Translations under genes and position numbers: made by a program | Part shown: positions 18,013 through 29,162 of the stretch, piece after piece | Numbering within the stretch: the stretch's first letter is position 1 | Layout: each line of letters opens with the position of its first letter | Source: Actinobacteria bacterium OK074 | GTDB taxonomy: Bacteria; Actinomycetota; Actinomycetes; Streptomycetales; Streptomycetaceae | NCBI GenBank assembly: GCA_001298575.1 | Contig: LJCV01000166.1 | Coordinates: 1-64,000, forward strand | Direction of reading: 5' to 3' | Length of the DNA stretch: 64,000 nucleotides | The notes under the pieces: model-generated | Told to the model about the DNA's origin: nothing | Databases searched by the model: none | What the model saw: the letters and a program-made list of their open reading frames with translations, nothing else

Positions 18013-19428
18013 GTGACCAGCACAGCGCAGGCACCCACGTCAGGAGCCCAGGCGGCTCACCCCGAACATCTCGGGCATGTCATCTTCATCGCCGCCGCGG
18101 CGGCGATGGGCGGCTTCCTCTTCGGTTACGACAGCTCCGTCATCAACGGCGCCGTCGAAGCCATCCGCGACCGCTACGACATCGGCTCCGCCGCACTCGC
18201 CCAGGTCATCGCGATCGCCCTGATCGGCTGCGCGATCGGCGCCGCCACCGCCGGGCGCATAGCGGACCGCATCGGCCGTATCCGGGTCATGCAGATCTCC
18301 GCCGTGCTGTTCACGGTCAGCGCCGTCGGCTCGGCCCTGCCCTTCGACATCTGGGACTTCGCCGCCTGGCGGGTCGTCGGCGGCTTCGCCATCGGCATGG
18401 CCTCCGTCATCGGCCCCGCCTACATCGCCGAGGTCGCCCCGCCCGCCTACCGCGGCCGGCTCGGCTCCTTCCAGCAGGCCGCGATCGTCATCGGCATCGC
18501 GATCTCGCAGCTGGTCAACTGGGGCCTGCTGAACGCCGCCGGCGGCGACCAGCGCGGCAAGCTGATGGGCCTGGAAGCCTGGCAGGTCATGCTCGGCGTC
18601 ATGGTCGTCCCCGCCGTCCTCTACGGCCTGCTCTCCTTCGCGATCCCCGAGTCCCCGCGCTTCCTGATCTCCGTCGGCAGGCACGACCGCGCCCGTGAGG
18701 TGCTCGCCGAGGTCGAGGGCGACATCGACCTGACCGCGCGCGTCGACGAGATCGAGCACGCCATGAAGAGCGAGCACAAGTCGTCCTTCAAGGACCTGCT
18801 CGGTGGCCGCTTCTTCTTCATGCCGATCGTCTGGATCGGCATCGGCCTCTCCGTCTTCCAGCAGTTCGTCGGCATCAACGTCGCGTTCTACTACTCCTCG
18901 ACGCTGTGGCAGTCGGTCGGCGTCGACCCGACGGACTCGTTCTTCTACTCCTTCACCACCTCGATCATCAACATCCTCGGCACCGTCATCGCGATGATCT
19001 TCGTGGACCGCATCGGCCGCCGGCCGCTCGCGCTCATCGGCTCCGTCGGCATGGTCGTCGGCCTCGCCCTGGAGGCATGGGCGTTCTCGTACCACCTGGT
19101 CGACGGCAAGCTGCCCTCCGCGCAGGGCTGGACGGCCCTGATCGCCGCCCACGTGTTCGTCCTCTTCTTCGCCCTGTCCTGGGGTGTGGTCGTGTGGGTC
19201 TTCCTCGGTGAGATGTTCCCGAACAAGGTCCGCGCCGCCGCCCTGGGCGTGGCCGCCGCCGCGCAGTGGATCGCCAACTGGGCCATCACCGCGAGCTTCC
19301 CGTCGCTGGCCGACTGGAACCTCTCCGCGACCTACGTGATCTACACCGTCTTCGCCGCGCTCTCCATCCCGTTCGTGCTGAAGTTCGTGAAGGAGACGAA
19401 GGGCAAGACGCTGGAGGAGATGGGCTGA
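18013..19428 (+). CDS. glcP: Glucose permease GlcP (MFS sugar/H+ symporter)
   Basis: 471 aa, GTG with GAGGAG 6 nt upstream. Twelve membrane segments of the sugar porter family. The motifs FLFGYDSSVINGA (TM1), RIADRIGRIR (loop 2-3), PESPRFL, QQFVGIN (TM7 sugar site), RIGRRPL and the terminal KETKGKTLEE are all present. Very close, from memory, to S. coelicolor GlcP (SCO5578/SCO7153), the main glucose uptake system there. Uptake is non-PTS, so imported glucose must be phosphorylated by a kinase such as GlkA, which lies at 51.8 kb in this window. An ATG-TGA pair overlaps the GTG and may tune initiation. Confidence 0.93.
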   Translation: MTSTAQAPTSGAQAAHPEHLGHVIFIAAAAAMGGFLFGYDSSVINGAVEAIRDRYDIGSAALAQVIAIALIGCAIGAATAGRIADRIGRIRVMQISAVLFTVSAVGSALPFDIWDFAAWRVVGGFAIGMASVIGPAYIAEVAPPAYRGRLGSFQQAAIVIGIAISQLVNWGLLNAAGGDQRGKLMGLEAWQVMLGVMVVPAVLYGLLSFAIPESPRFLISVGRHDRAREVLAEVEGDIDLTARVDEIEHAMKSEHKSSFKDLLGGRFFFMPIVWIGIGLSVFQQFVGINVAFYYSSTLWQSVGVDPTDSFFYSFTTSIINILGTVIAMIFVDRIGRRPLALIGSVGMVVGLALEAWAFSYHLVDGKLPSAQGWTALIAAHVFVLFFALSWGVVVWVFLGEMFPNKVRAAALGVAAAAQWIANWAITASFPSLADWNLSATYVIYTVFAALSIPFVLKFVKETKGKTLEEMG

Positions 19429-19471
19429 GGCCCGCAGCCTTGGTGCATGGCGACAACTCCCCCTGAAACTC

Positions 19472-19507
19472 GGGGAGAAGGGCCCAAACCCCGCTGCCCT
19501 TCTCCCC
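19472..19507. terminator. Bidirectional terminator between glcP and LLM gene
   Basis: 12-bp perfect stem GGGGAGAAGGGC / GCCCTTCTCCCC with a 12-nt loop between two convergent genes. Confidence 0.75.
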
Positions 19508-19533
19508 GGATCCGTAAGACGTACCGCCCCGGC

Positions 19534-20514
19534 TCAGACCTCCCGGTCGACGAGCCGGGGCAGTATGTCTTCGCAGAACAGCGTCAGGCTGCGACGGCCC
19601 TCCTCCGGCGGGATGCCGCCCGCCAGCGGATGCAGGACCAGGTTGTCCAGGTCCTGCGCGACACACTCGTCCGGCGTCAGCACCCGGTAGACGCCCTCCG
19701 CCCGCAGCTCCTCGACGGTCGTGGCCGTGGAGCGGACCGCCGACCGCACACCGGACGACTGCCAGGACGCGTACGTGCGGGCCTCGTGCAGGAAGTGGTC
19801 GCCGTACACGGACCACACCCGCGCCGGATCCTCCGCGATGTGCAGCAACGGCGTCTCGGCCCCCGGCATCAGCGTCCAGCCCCGCGTCCCGTACGCCACC
19901 AGCCGCTCCTTGTAGTACGCCTCCAGCTCCGGCAGATGCGCGCTGGGGAAGAACGGCAGCCCCAGCCGGGCGGCCCGCCGGGCCGCGGCCTTCGAGGAGC
20001 CGCCGACCAGCAGCAACGGATGCGGATCGGAGTACGGGCGCGGCGTCACCCGCACGGTACGGCCCCGGAACGCGAACTCCTCCCCGGTCCACGCCTTCAG
20101 CAGCGTCTCCAGCAGCTCGTCCTGGAGCCGGCCCCGCTGCTCCCACGCCACCCCGGCGCGGGCGTACTCCTCGGGCCGGTACCCGATCCCCGCGACCGTC
20201 ACCAGCCGCCCGCCGCTCAGCAGGTCCAGCACCGCGATGTCCTCCGCCAGCCGCAACGGGTCGTACAGCGGACCGATGACCGCCGACACGGTCACGCTGA
20301 TCCGCCGGGTCGCCCCCAGCACCGCGCCCGCGAAGGCGAACGGCGCCGGGAGCCAGTTGTCGGCGACCCCGTGGTGCTCCTCGGTCTGCACGGTGGTGAT
20401 GCCGTGCCCGTCGGCGTACACGGCCATCTCCAGGGCGGCCCGGTAGCGGGCGTGGAGGGAGGCGGGGGTGGCACCGGGTTCGACGAGGTTGAAACGGAGG
20501 GCGGTTACGGGCAT
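19534..20514 (-). CDS. LLM-class flavin/F420-dependent oxidoreductase
   Basis: 326 aa luciferase-like TIM barrel. TEEHHG near residue 45, the phosphate-binding region around GGRLVTVAGIGYRPEEY and VGGSSKAAARRAARLG are typical of F420- or FMN-dependent monooxygenases and reductases. Substrate unknown. Single gene; a perfect palindrome upstream (20552-20566) suggests repressor control. Confidence 0.85.
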   Translation of the reverse strand: MPVTALRFNLVEPGATPASLHARYRAALEMAVYADGHGITTVQTEEHHGVADNWLPAPFAFAGAVLGATRRISVTVSAVIGPLYDPLRLAEDIAVLDLLSGGRLVTVAGIGYRPEEYARAGVAWEQRGRLQDELLETLLKAWTGEEFAFRGRTVRVTPRPYSDPHPLLLVGGSSKAAARRAARLGLPFFPSAHLPELEAYYKERLVAYGTRGWTLMPGAETPLLHIAEDPARVWSVYGDHFLHEARTYASWQSSGVRSAVRSTATTVEELRAEGVYRVLTPDECVAQDLDNLVLHPLAGGIPPEEGRRSLTLFCEDILPRLVDREV

Positions 20515-20551
20515 GGGGTCCCCTTCGCCGGAGGCGTGTGGGGGAAGGTAG

Positions 20552-20566
20552 CTGACGGACCGTCAG
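20552..20566. promoter_or_regulatory. Palindromic operator upstream of LLM gene
   Basis: CTGACGG-a-CCGTCAG, a perfect 15-nt inverted repeat 38 nt upstream of the LLM start. The form resembles TetR-family operators; no regulator is adjacent. Confidence 0.5.
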
Positions 20567-20682
20567 GTATCCAGGGGTGCGGCACCGGAGCCGAAGGGGC
20601 GGCCGAGGGGCGCGCGGGCCTTGTGCGGGCCCCGTGTGGACAGCCGACAGGTTGGACAGGGGTCACGCATACTGGACGCGTT

Positions 20683-21885
20683 ATGGAAACCGTCATCCTT
20701 GCTGTAGTCATCGCCGTGGTCGTGCTCGGCGCGCTGGGCGGGCTCGTCGTCGGCAGCCGGCGCAAGAAGTCGCTGCCCGCGCCGCCCCCCGCGACGCCCG
20801 ACATCACCGCGCCCCCGGCCGAGCCGCACGTCGGCGACGAGGCCGCGACGCCGAACGACGAGGTCCGCCGGACGATCGAGGAGGTGGACCTCCCGGACGG
20901 CGCCACCGCCGTCGCGGTGGAGGAGCCCCCGGCCGCCCCCGCGCCCGTACTCGACGTGCCCGAGCCCACCGCCGGCCGGCTGGTCCGGCTGCGTGCCCGG
21001 CTGTCCCGTTCGCAGAACGCGCTCGGCAAGGGGCTGCTCGTGCTCCTGTCGCGCGAGCACCTCGACGACGACACCTGGGAGGAGATCGAGGAGACCCTCC
21101 TCACCGCCGACGTCGGCGTCCAGCCCACCCAGGAGTTGGTCGAACGGCTGCGCGAGCGCGTGAAGGTGCTCGGCACCCGCACCCCCGAGGAGCTGCGCGG
21201 GCTGCTGCGCGAGGAACTGCTCCAACTGCTCGTGCCCGAGTTCGACCGTACGGTCAAGACCGACTCGAACCTCGACACCCCGGGCATCGTGATGGTCGTC
21301 GGCGTCAACGGCACCGGCAAGACCACCACCACCGGCAAGCTCGCCCGCGTCCTGGTCGCCGACGGCAAGAACGTGGTCCTGGGGGCCGCGGACACCTTCC
21401 GTGCCGCCGCCGCCGACCAGTTGCAGACCTGGGGCGAGCGGGTCGGGGCGCGTACGGTGCGCGGGCCCGAGGGTGGGGACCCGGCGTCCATCGCCTTCGA
21501 CGCGGTCAAGGAGGGCATCGAGGCCGGCGCCGACGTCGTCCTCATCGACACCGCGGGCCGGCTGCACACCAAGACCGGCCTCATGGACGAGCTGGGCAAG
21601 GTCAAGCGCGTCGTCGAGAAGCACGCCCCGCTGGACGAGGTGCTGCTGGTCCTGGACGCGACCACCGGGCAGAACGGCCTGGTCCAGGCCCGGGTCTTCG
21701 CCGAGGTCGTCGACGTCACGGGCATCGTCCTGACCAAGCTCGACGGCACCGCCAAGGGCGGCATCGTCATCGCCGTCCAGCGCGAACTGGGCGTGCCGGT
21801 GAAGCTGGTGGGTCTGGGGGAGGGCGCGGACGACCTGGCGCCGTTCGAGGCGGAAGCGTTCGTGGATGCACTTATCGGCGAGTGA
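20683..21885 (+). CDS. ftsY: Signal recognition particle receptor FtsY
   Basis: GTPase that receives the SRP-ribosome complex (Ffh, also in this window) at the membrane. 400 aa. The N-terminal METVILAVVIAVVVLGALGG is a membrane segment, then an acidic/Pro linker, an N domain from about 95, and the G domain with GVNGTGKTTTTG (about 207), DTAGR (about 289) and TKLDG (about 351). The true start is ATG 20683; a longer frame upstream is noise. A hairpin follows at 21917. Confidence 0.96.
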   Translation: METVILAVVIAVVVLGALGGLVVGSRRKKSLPAPPPATPDITAPPAEPHVGDEAATPNDEVRRTIEEVDLPDGATAVAVEEPPAAPAPVLDVPEPTAGRLVRLRARLSRSQNALGKGLLVLLSREHLDDDTWEEIEETLLTADVGVQPTQELVERLRERVKVLGTRTPEELRGLLREELLQLLVPEFDRTVKTDSNLDTPGIVMVVGVNGTGKTTTTGKLARVLVADGKNVVLGAADTFRAAAADQLQTWGERVGARTVRGPEGGDPASIAFDAVKEGIEAGADVVLIDTAGRLHTKTGLMDELGKVKRVVEKHAPLDEVLLVLDATTGQNGLVQARVFAEVVDVTGIVLTKLDGTAKGGIVIAVQRELGVPVKLVGLGEGADDLAPFEAEAFVDALIGE

Positions 21886-21916
21886 GCGCGTATACGACGC
21901 GCCCACGCACACCAAG

Positions 21917-21964
21917 AAGGGCCCCACTCCATCGCGTCCATCGCGCAGACGGAGCGGGGCCCTT
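21917..21964 (+). terminator. Hairpin terminator after ftsY
   Basis: Imperfect 14-bp stem (21917-21930 with 21951-21964, one A-C mismatch), between ftsY and the convergent primase-like gene. Confidence 0.65.
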
Positions 21965-21979
21965 CCGTGTTGTCCGGAG

Positions 21980-22642
21980 CTAGGCCCGCGACCGATGTGC
22001 CACGTACGCCAGCGTGCCCAGCAGCAGGCGGGCGGACGGTGGTGTCGTCGCCGTGTCGAACGTCGGTGGGCGCAGCCAGCGCACCGGGCCCAGGCCGCCG
22101 CGGTCCGACGGCGGGGCCGTGAGGTGGGCGCCGGGGCCCAGGCCGTGCAGGTCGAGGGTGGTGTCGTCCCAGGCCATGCGGTAGAGCAGGGCGGGCAGTT
22201 CGGCGGCGCCGCCGGGAGCGACGAAGAAGTGGGCGCGGCCGTCCGGGGTCGCGGTCACCGGGCCGAGGGGCAGCCCCATGCGTTCCAGGCGGACCAGGGC
22301 GCGGCGGCCGGCCGTCTCGGCGACCTCAAGTACGTCGAACGCGCGGCCGACCGGGAGCATGACCGCGGCGCCCGGGAACTCGGCCCACGCGCCGGTCACC
22401 TCGTCGAGCGTGGCGCCGGCGGACATGGGGGGCGCGAAGTCCAGCGGGTGCGCGCCGGGCGCGGCGCAGTCCGCCCGGCCGCAGGAGCACGCCCCCGCGG
22501 CCATCCGTGCGCCGGGCACCACGTCCCAGCCCCACAGTCCGGTGTACTCGGCCACGGCGGTGCTCTCCGGGGAACGGCCGCGGCGCCGTGCGCCGGGCCG
22601 GATTTCGCGGATCCCTCGCGTGCCGCCGATCGTGAAGCCCAT
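21980..22642 (-). CDS. Bifunctional DNA primase/polymerase N-terminal-like protein
   Basis: 220 aa from ATG 22642 (MGFTIGGTRGIREIRPG). It contains GLWGWDVVPGARM and the cysteine cluster CSCGRADC followed by GAHPLDF, features of actinobacterial proteins annotated as bifunctional primase/polymerase (prim-pol) domain. An orthologue stands beside nsdA in S. coelicolor. The catalytic acid pair of active prim-pol enzymes is not evident, so it may be a non-catalytic relative. Divergent from nsdA. Confidence 0.75.
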   Translation of the reverse strand: MGFTIGGTRGIREIRPGARRRGRSPESTAVAEYTGLWGWDVVPGARMAAGACSCGRADCAAPGAHPLDFAPPMSAGATLDEVTGAWAEFPGAAVMLPVGRAFDVLEVAETAGRRALVRLERMGLPLGPVTATPDGRAHFFVAPGGAAELPALLYRMAWDDTTLDLHGLGPGAHLTAPPSDRGGLGPVRWLRPPTFDTATTPPSARLLLGTLAYVAHRSRA

Positions 22643-23099
22643 GCCCCCTCCAACGGGTCCAGCGCGCCGGTGGTTACGAGACGGAATCGGAACGTGACCC
22701 TGGGTTCCCGGTTCCCCCGGGCGGTCCGGTTCCAACGGCGCCCGGAAGCGCCCCGGGTGGTGCGTGTCGTCGCGTGCGCCTCAGAGTGCACTGTTGCGCC
22801 CACTTCCGGTCGTCATGTGTCAAGTGAATCGCGGAGAAGCAACCGTCAGTTCATTCGAAGGGGTGGCGAATGGTGGCGATTCCCGGATCGCCATGGCCGG
22901 AGGGGTGATCGTAGGATTACTTTGAGTGCACAAGCCCCGTGGCTGAATGCGCTCGTGGGTATGCCGGAGGCAAGTCGGTCCCCTGTTCGAAGGGTGACAA
23001 CCGCCGGACAGGCGGCCTTATTTACCGGCATTCTGATAGGGCTTGGCGCACGCGGCGCGGCGCACAGCGCACACAGGTTTCAGGGATGGGGGCGTTCCA
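22643..23099. promoter_or_regulatory. 457-nt divergent region upstream of nsdA
   Basis: No credible ORF. It holds a close direct repeat GGTGGCGAAT / GGTGGCGATT around 22862-22881 and a small hairpin CCGCC-ggaca-GGCGG near 23003-23017. The nsdA promoter must lie here; I could not place it. Confidence 0.35.
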
Positions 23100-24593
23100 G
23101 TGGGCGGCAACGGCGGAAGTGGGACGAACGCCAGGGACGCGGCGAGTACGGAGAAGCGCCCGAACGAACTGCTCGGCTCGTGGTTCGTGCGCAGCGGCTG
23201 GTCGAAGGGCGAACTCGCCCGGCAGGTCAACCGCAGGGCACGGCAGTTGGGTGCCAATCACATCTCCACCGACACCTCGCGCGTACGGCGTTGGCTGGAC
23301 GGCGAGAACCCGCGCGAGCCGATCCCGCGGATCCTGTCCGAGCTGTTCTCCGAGCGGTTCGGCTGCGTGGTCGCCGTCGAGGACCTCGGGCTGCGCGCCG
23401 CCCACCGGGCACCCTCCGTGTCCGGCATCGACCTGCCCTGGACGGGCCCGCAGACCGTGGCGATGATCGGCGAGTTCTCGCGCAGCGACCTCATGCTGGC
23501 GCGGCGCGGCTTCCTCGGGAACTCCCTCGCCCTGTCCGCGGGCCCGTCCCTCATCGAACCCCTGCAACGCTGGCTCGTCCCCGGCCCCGCCGGCCCGCGC
23601 GACGAGCCGGAGCCCACCGCCTCCGGCCGCGCCCGCGCCCGCCTCTCCACGCCCGAGCTGGAGCTGCTGGAGACCACCGCGGTCATGTTCCGCCGCTGGG
23701 ACGCCCAGTGCGGCGGCGGACTGCGCCGCAAGGCCGTCGTGGGCCAGCTGCACGAGGTCACCGACCTGCTCCAGGAGCCGCAGGCCGACGACGCCCGCCG
23801 CAAACTCTTCAAGGTCGCCGCCGAACTCGCCGAACTGGCGGGCTGGATGAGCTACGACGTCGGGCTCCAGCCCACCGCCCAGAAGTACTTCGTGCTCGCC
23901 CTGCACGCCGCCAAGGAGGCCGGTGACCGGCCGCTGGGCTCGTACATCCTCTCCAGCATGAGCCGCCAGATGATCCACCTCGGCCGCCCCGACGACGCGC
24001 TCGAACTCATCCACCTCGCCCAGTACGGCAGCCGAGACTGCGCCAGCCCCCGCACCCAGTCCATGCTGTATGCGATGGAGGCCCGCGCCTACGCCAACAT
24101 GGGCAACCCCGGCCGCTGCAAGCGGGCCGTGCGGATGGCCGAGGACACCTTCGCCGACGCCGAGGAGTGGGGCGAGCCCGAGCCCGACTGGATCCGGTTC
24201 TTCTCCGAGGCCGAACTCCACGGCGAGAACTCCCACTCCTACCGCGACCTCGCCTACGTGGCCGGCCGCAGCCCCACCTACGCCTCCCTGGCCGAGCCCG
24301 TGATGCGCAAGGCCGTCGACCTGTTCGCCGGCGACCCCGAGTACCAGCGGTCCTACGCGCTCAACCTCATCGGCCTGGCCACCGTGCACCTGCTCCAGCG
24401 CCAGCCCGAGCAGAGCGCGCGGCGGGCCCTGGACGCCATGGAGGTGGCCGGGAAGGTGCGCTCCGAACGCGTCAACACCCGGATCCGCAAGACGGTCGAC
24501 ACGGCCGTACGCGACTTCGGCGACCTCGCCGAGGTCATCGACCTCACCGACCAGCTCGGCGTCTACCTGCCGGAGAACGCCGAAGCGGTCTGA
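23100..24593 (+). CDS. nsdA: NsdA, negative regulator of differentiation and antibiotic production
   Basis: 497 aa from GTG 23100. The N-terminal segment RPNELLGSWFVRSGWSKGELARQVNRRARQ resembles a helix-turn-helix, followed by DTSRVRRWLDGENPREPIPRIL; the rest is TPR-like helical repeats. It is highly similar by eye to S. coelicolor NsdA (SCO5582), whose loss increases sporulation and actinorhodin. The mechanism is not known. It stands between the primase-like gene and amtB as in S. coelicolor. Confidence 0.92.
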   Translation: MGGNGGSGTNARDAASTEKRPNELLGSWFVRSGWSKGELARQVNRRARQLGANHISTDTSRVRRWLDGENPREPIPRILSELFSERFGCVVAVEDLGLRAAHRAPSVSGIDLPWTGPQTVAMIGEFSRSDLMLARRGFLGNSLALSAGPSLIEPLQRWLVPGPAGPRDEPEPTASGRARARLSTPELELLETTAVMFRRWDAQCGGGLRRKAVVGQLHEVTDLLQEPQADDARRKLFKVAAELAELAGWMSYDVGLQPTAQKYFVLALHAAKEAGDRPLGSYILSSMSRQMIHLGRPDDALELIHLAQYGSRDCASPRTQSMLYAMEARAYANMGNPGRCKRAVRMAEDTFADAEEWGEPEPDWIRFFSEAELHGENSHSYRDLAYVAGRSPTYASLAEPVMRKAVDLFAGDPEYQRSYALNLIGLATVHLLQRQPEQSARRALDAMEVAGKVRSERVNTRIRKTVDTAVRDFGDLAEVIDLTDQLGVYLPENAEAV

Positions 24594-24822
24594 CCACCAC
24601 CGGGCCCGCCCCGAGGGCCCCCGAGAAGCCCCGGCCGCGGCCGGCCGTCCCGAACAGCCCGACTCGGCTCCCCCGCCAGGTCACCGGACGGCCCGCCGCG
24701 GTCGGTCACGAAGCCGTACGACACGGGATCTCCACCAATCCCGCCCGAGTCTCATCGGATACGAAACCGATGCGAAGCCGATGCGATGCGGCTGGTGCGG
24801 CAGGGGTGAAGTTGCGGCATTA

Positions 24823-24845
24823 GGCAGATCTACGGTTGATCTGCC
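24823..24845. promoter_or_regulatory. Inverted repeat between nsdA and amtB
   Basis: GGCAGATC-tacggtt-GATCTGCC, perfect 8-bp arms. It could be the nsdA terminator or an operator; no U-tract follows. Confidence 0.45.
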
Positions 24846-24930
24846 AAGGCCGTACCGACCGCTTCGTCGCGTCGCGCCGGAAGTAACGGCGATCCGGGTT
24901 TCACGCATCCGTAACGATGCGCGGGCCTTC

Positions 24931-24968
24931 GTCACATGGGCGAAACATTTTGGCGCGCTGAGCGAAAC
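24931..24968 (+). promoter_or_regulatory. GlnR-type binding site upstream of amtB
   Basis: GTCAC-n6-GAAAC (24931-24946) matches the GlnR a-site pattern gTnAc-n6-GaAAc. A second GAAAC (24964-24968) follows at exactly 22 nt, the spacing of a following box, though its GTnAC half is degenerate. GlnR activates amtB-glnK-glnD under nitrogen limitation in S. coelicolor. Confidence 0.65.
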
Positions 24969-25052
24969 CGCCCTGAGCCAGTCTCCTCTCCACAGTCGGC
25001 CCGTAGTCACAGGCATCCGCACAGGGCCGTTCCGCAGAAGGAGTCTTGGGCC

Positions 25053-26653
<1,601 letters not shown>

Positions 26654-26678
26654 AGCACCACAGAACAGGAGCTGCTGG

Positions 26679-29132
26679 GTGACGAGTACGGACGTACGTA
26701 CGGATGCAGAGGACTCGGGACCCAGCGGCTACGCGGCGGCCCGGCTGCGCCTCCTCCAAGAGGGGGCGCAGTCCGGGCCGCCGCGCCGTTCCGCCCTCGC
26801 CGAACTGACCGACGAATGGCTCGCCGGCCTGTTCACCGCGGCCGCCGACGGACTCAGAGGGATCTCCCTCGTCGCCGTGGGCGGCTACGGCCGCAGCGAA
26901 CTCTCGCCCCGCAGCGACCTCGACCTCCTCCTGCTGCACGACGGCGGCGACGCCAAGACCATCGCCGCCCTCGCCGACCGCATGTGGTACCCCGTCTGGG
27001 ACATGGGCCTCGCCCTCGACCACTCGGTCCGCACCCCCGGCCAGGCCCGCAAGACCGCCGCCGAGGACCTCAAGGTCCAACTCGGCCTCCTCGACGCCCG
27101 GCACATCGCCGGCGACCTCGGCCTCACCACCGGACTGCGCACCGCCGTCCTCGCCGACTGGCGCAACCAGGCGCCCAAACGCCTCCCCGAACTCCAGGAA
27201 CTCTGCACCGAACGGGCCGAACGCCAGGGCGAGTTGCAGTACCTCCTCGAACCCGACCTCAAGGAGGCCCGCGGCGGCCTGCGCGACGCCACCGCCCTGC
27301 GCGCCGTCGCCGCCTCCTGGCTCGCCGACGCCCCCCGCGAGGGCCTCGACGACGCCCGCCGCCGCCTCCTCGACGTCCGCGACGCCCTCCACCTGACCAC
27401 CGGCCGCGCCACCGACCGCCTCGCCCTCCAGGAACAGGACCAGGTCGCCGCCGAACTCGGCCTCCTGGACGCCGACACCCTCCTGCGCCAGGTCTACGAG
27501 GCCGCCCGCGTCATCTCCTACGCCAGCGACGTCACCTGGCGTGAAGTGGGCCGCGTCCTGCGCTCCCGCGCCGTACGGCCACGCCTGCGCGCCATGCTCG
27601 GCGGCAGCAAACCCGCCCCCGAGCGCTCACCCCTGGCCGAGGGCGTCGTCGAACAGGACGGCGAAGTCGTCCTCGCGCGCGCGGCCCGCCCCGAACGCGA
27701 CCCGGTCCTGCCCCTGCGCGCCGCCGCGGCCGCCGCCCAGGCCGGCCTCCCGCTCTCCCTGCACGCCGTCCGCCGCCTGGCCTCCCACGTACGACCGCTG
27801 CCGACCCCCTGGCCCGCCGAGGCCCGCCAGCAGCTCGTCACCCTGCTCGGCTCCGGGCGCCCCACCGTCGACGTCTGGGAAGCCCTGGAGGCCGAGGGGC
27901 TGATCACCCAGCTGCTGCCCGACTGGGAACGCGTCCGCTGCCGCCCCCAGCGCAACGCCGTCCACATCTGGACCGTCGACCGCCACCTCATCGAAACCGC
28001 GGTCCGCGCCTCCGAACTGACCCGCCGCGTCGGCCGCCCCGACCTCCTCCTGGTCGCCGCCCTGCTGCACGACATCGGCAAGGGCTGGCCCGGCGACCAC
28101 TCCGTCGCCGGGGAGATCATCGCCCGCGACGTCGCCACCCGCATCGGCTTCGACCGCGACGACGTCGCCGTCCTCGCCACCCTCGTCCGCCACCACCTCC
28201 TCCTCGTCGACACCGCCACCCGGCGCGACCTGGAGGACCCGGCCACCGTCCGCTCGGTCGCCGAGGCGGTCGGCTCGCAGAGCACGCTGGAACTGCTGCA
28301 CGCGCTCACCGAGTCGGACGCGCTCGCCACCGGCCCGGCGGCCTGGTCGTCCTGGCGCGGCTCCCTCGTGACCGACCTCGTCAAGCGGGTCGCGGCCGTC
28401 CTCGCGGGCGTCGTCCCCGCCGACCCCGAGGACGCCGCCCCCACCGCCGAACAGGAACGCCTCGCGGTGGAGGCGTTCCGCACCGGCGGCCCGGTCCTCT
28501 CGCTGCGCGCCCAGACGGAAACCCCGGCCGACAGCGAGGGCGAGCCCGCCGAACCGGAACCCCTCGGCGTCGAACTCCTCATCGCCGTACCCGACCAGTC
28601 GGGCGTCCTGCCCGCCGTCGCCGGCGTCCTGGCCATGCACCGCCTCACCGTCCGCACGGCCGAACTGCGCACCCTGGACCTCCCCGACGGCGTCGAGGGC
28701 TCCGTCCTGCTGCTCGACTGGCGGGTGGCGGCGGAGTACGGCTCCCTGCCCCAGGCGGCCCGCCTGCGCGCCGACCTCGTCCGCGCCCTGGACGGCTCCC
28801 TGGACATCGCGACGCGCCTGGCGGAACGCGACGCGGCGTATCCGCGGCGGCGGGGCTGGGTGGCGCCTCCGGCCCGCGTGACGGTGGCCTCCTCGGCGGC
28901 CTCACGCCACGCGACGGTGATCGAGGTACGGGCGCACGATGCGCCGGGGCTGCTGCACCGCATCGGGCGCGCACTGGAGAAGGCGGGGGTGCAGGTGCGG
29001 AGTGCGCACGTCTCCACCTTGGGCGCCAATGCCGTTGACGCGTTTTATGTGACCACGGGGGCGGGGGTGCCCTTGCCGGGCGAGGAGGCGGCTTCGGTGG
29101 CTCGGATGCTGGAGGAAGCGTTGCGGGCGTGA
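26679..29132 (+). CDS. glnD: PII nucleotidyltransferase GlnD
   Basis: 817 aa, GTG start with ACAGGA upstream. The N-terminal nucleotidyltransferase domain has GGYGRSELSPRSDLDL (about 69-84). The HD domain has LLHDIGKGWPGDHS (about 462-475) and removes the nucleotide. Two ACT domains (about 628 and 743) sense glutamine. It acts on GlnK Tyr51; in streptomycetes the known modification is adenylylation rather than uridylylation. Last gene of the nitrogen operon. Confidence 0.95.
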   Translation: MTSTDVRTDAEDSGPSGYAAARLRLLQEGAQSGPPRRSALAELTDEWLAGLFTAAADGLRGISLVAVGGYGRSELSPRSDLDLLLLHDGGDAKTIAALADRMWYPVWDMGLALDHSVRTPGQARKTAAEDLKVQLGLLDARHIAGDLGLTTGLRTAVLADWRNQAPKRLPELQELCTERAERQGELQYLLEPDLKEARGGLRDATALRAVAASWLADAPREGLDDARRRLLDVRDALHLTTGRATDRLALQEQDQVAAELGLLDADTLLRQVYEAARVISYASDVTWREVGRVLRSRAVRPRLRAMLGGSKPAPERSPLAEGVVEQDGEVVLARAARPERDPVLPLRAAAAAAQAGLPLSLHAVRRLASHVRPLPTPWPAEARQQLVTLLGSGRPTVDVWEALEAEGLITQLLPDWERVRCRPQRNAVHIWTVDRHLIETAVRASELTRRVGRPDLLLVAALLHDIGKGWPGDHSVAGEIIARDVATRIGFDRDDVAVLATLVRHHLLLVDTATRRDLEDPATVRSVAEAVGSQSTLELLHALTESDALATGPAAWSSWRGSLVTDLVKRVAAVLAGVVPADPEDAAPTAEQERLAVEAFRTGGPVLSLRAQTETPADSEGEPAEPEPLGVELLIAVPDQSGVLPAVAGVLAMHRLTVRTAELRTLDLPDGVEGSVLLLDWRVAAEYGSLPQAARLRADLVRALDGSLDIATRLAERDAAYPRRRGWVAPPARVTVASSAASRHATVIEVRAHDAPGLLHRIGRALEKAGVQVRSAHVSTLGANAVDAFYVTTGAGVPLPGEEAASVARMLEEALRA

Positions 29133-29162
29133 CCTTTTGGCCGGATGAAGCGTTTAGCTGAT

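Noticed and set aside
24780..24935. CGATGCG short repeats before amtB
   Set aside because: Irregular spacing and short length; probably chance in GC-rich DNA.
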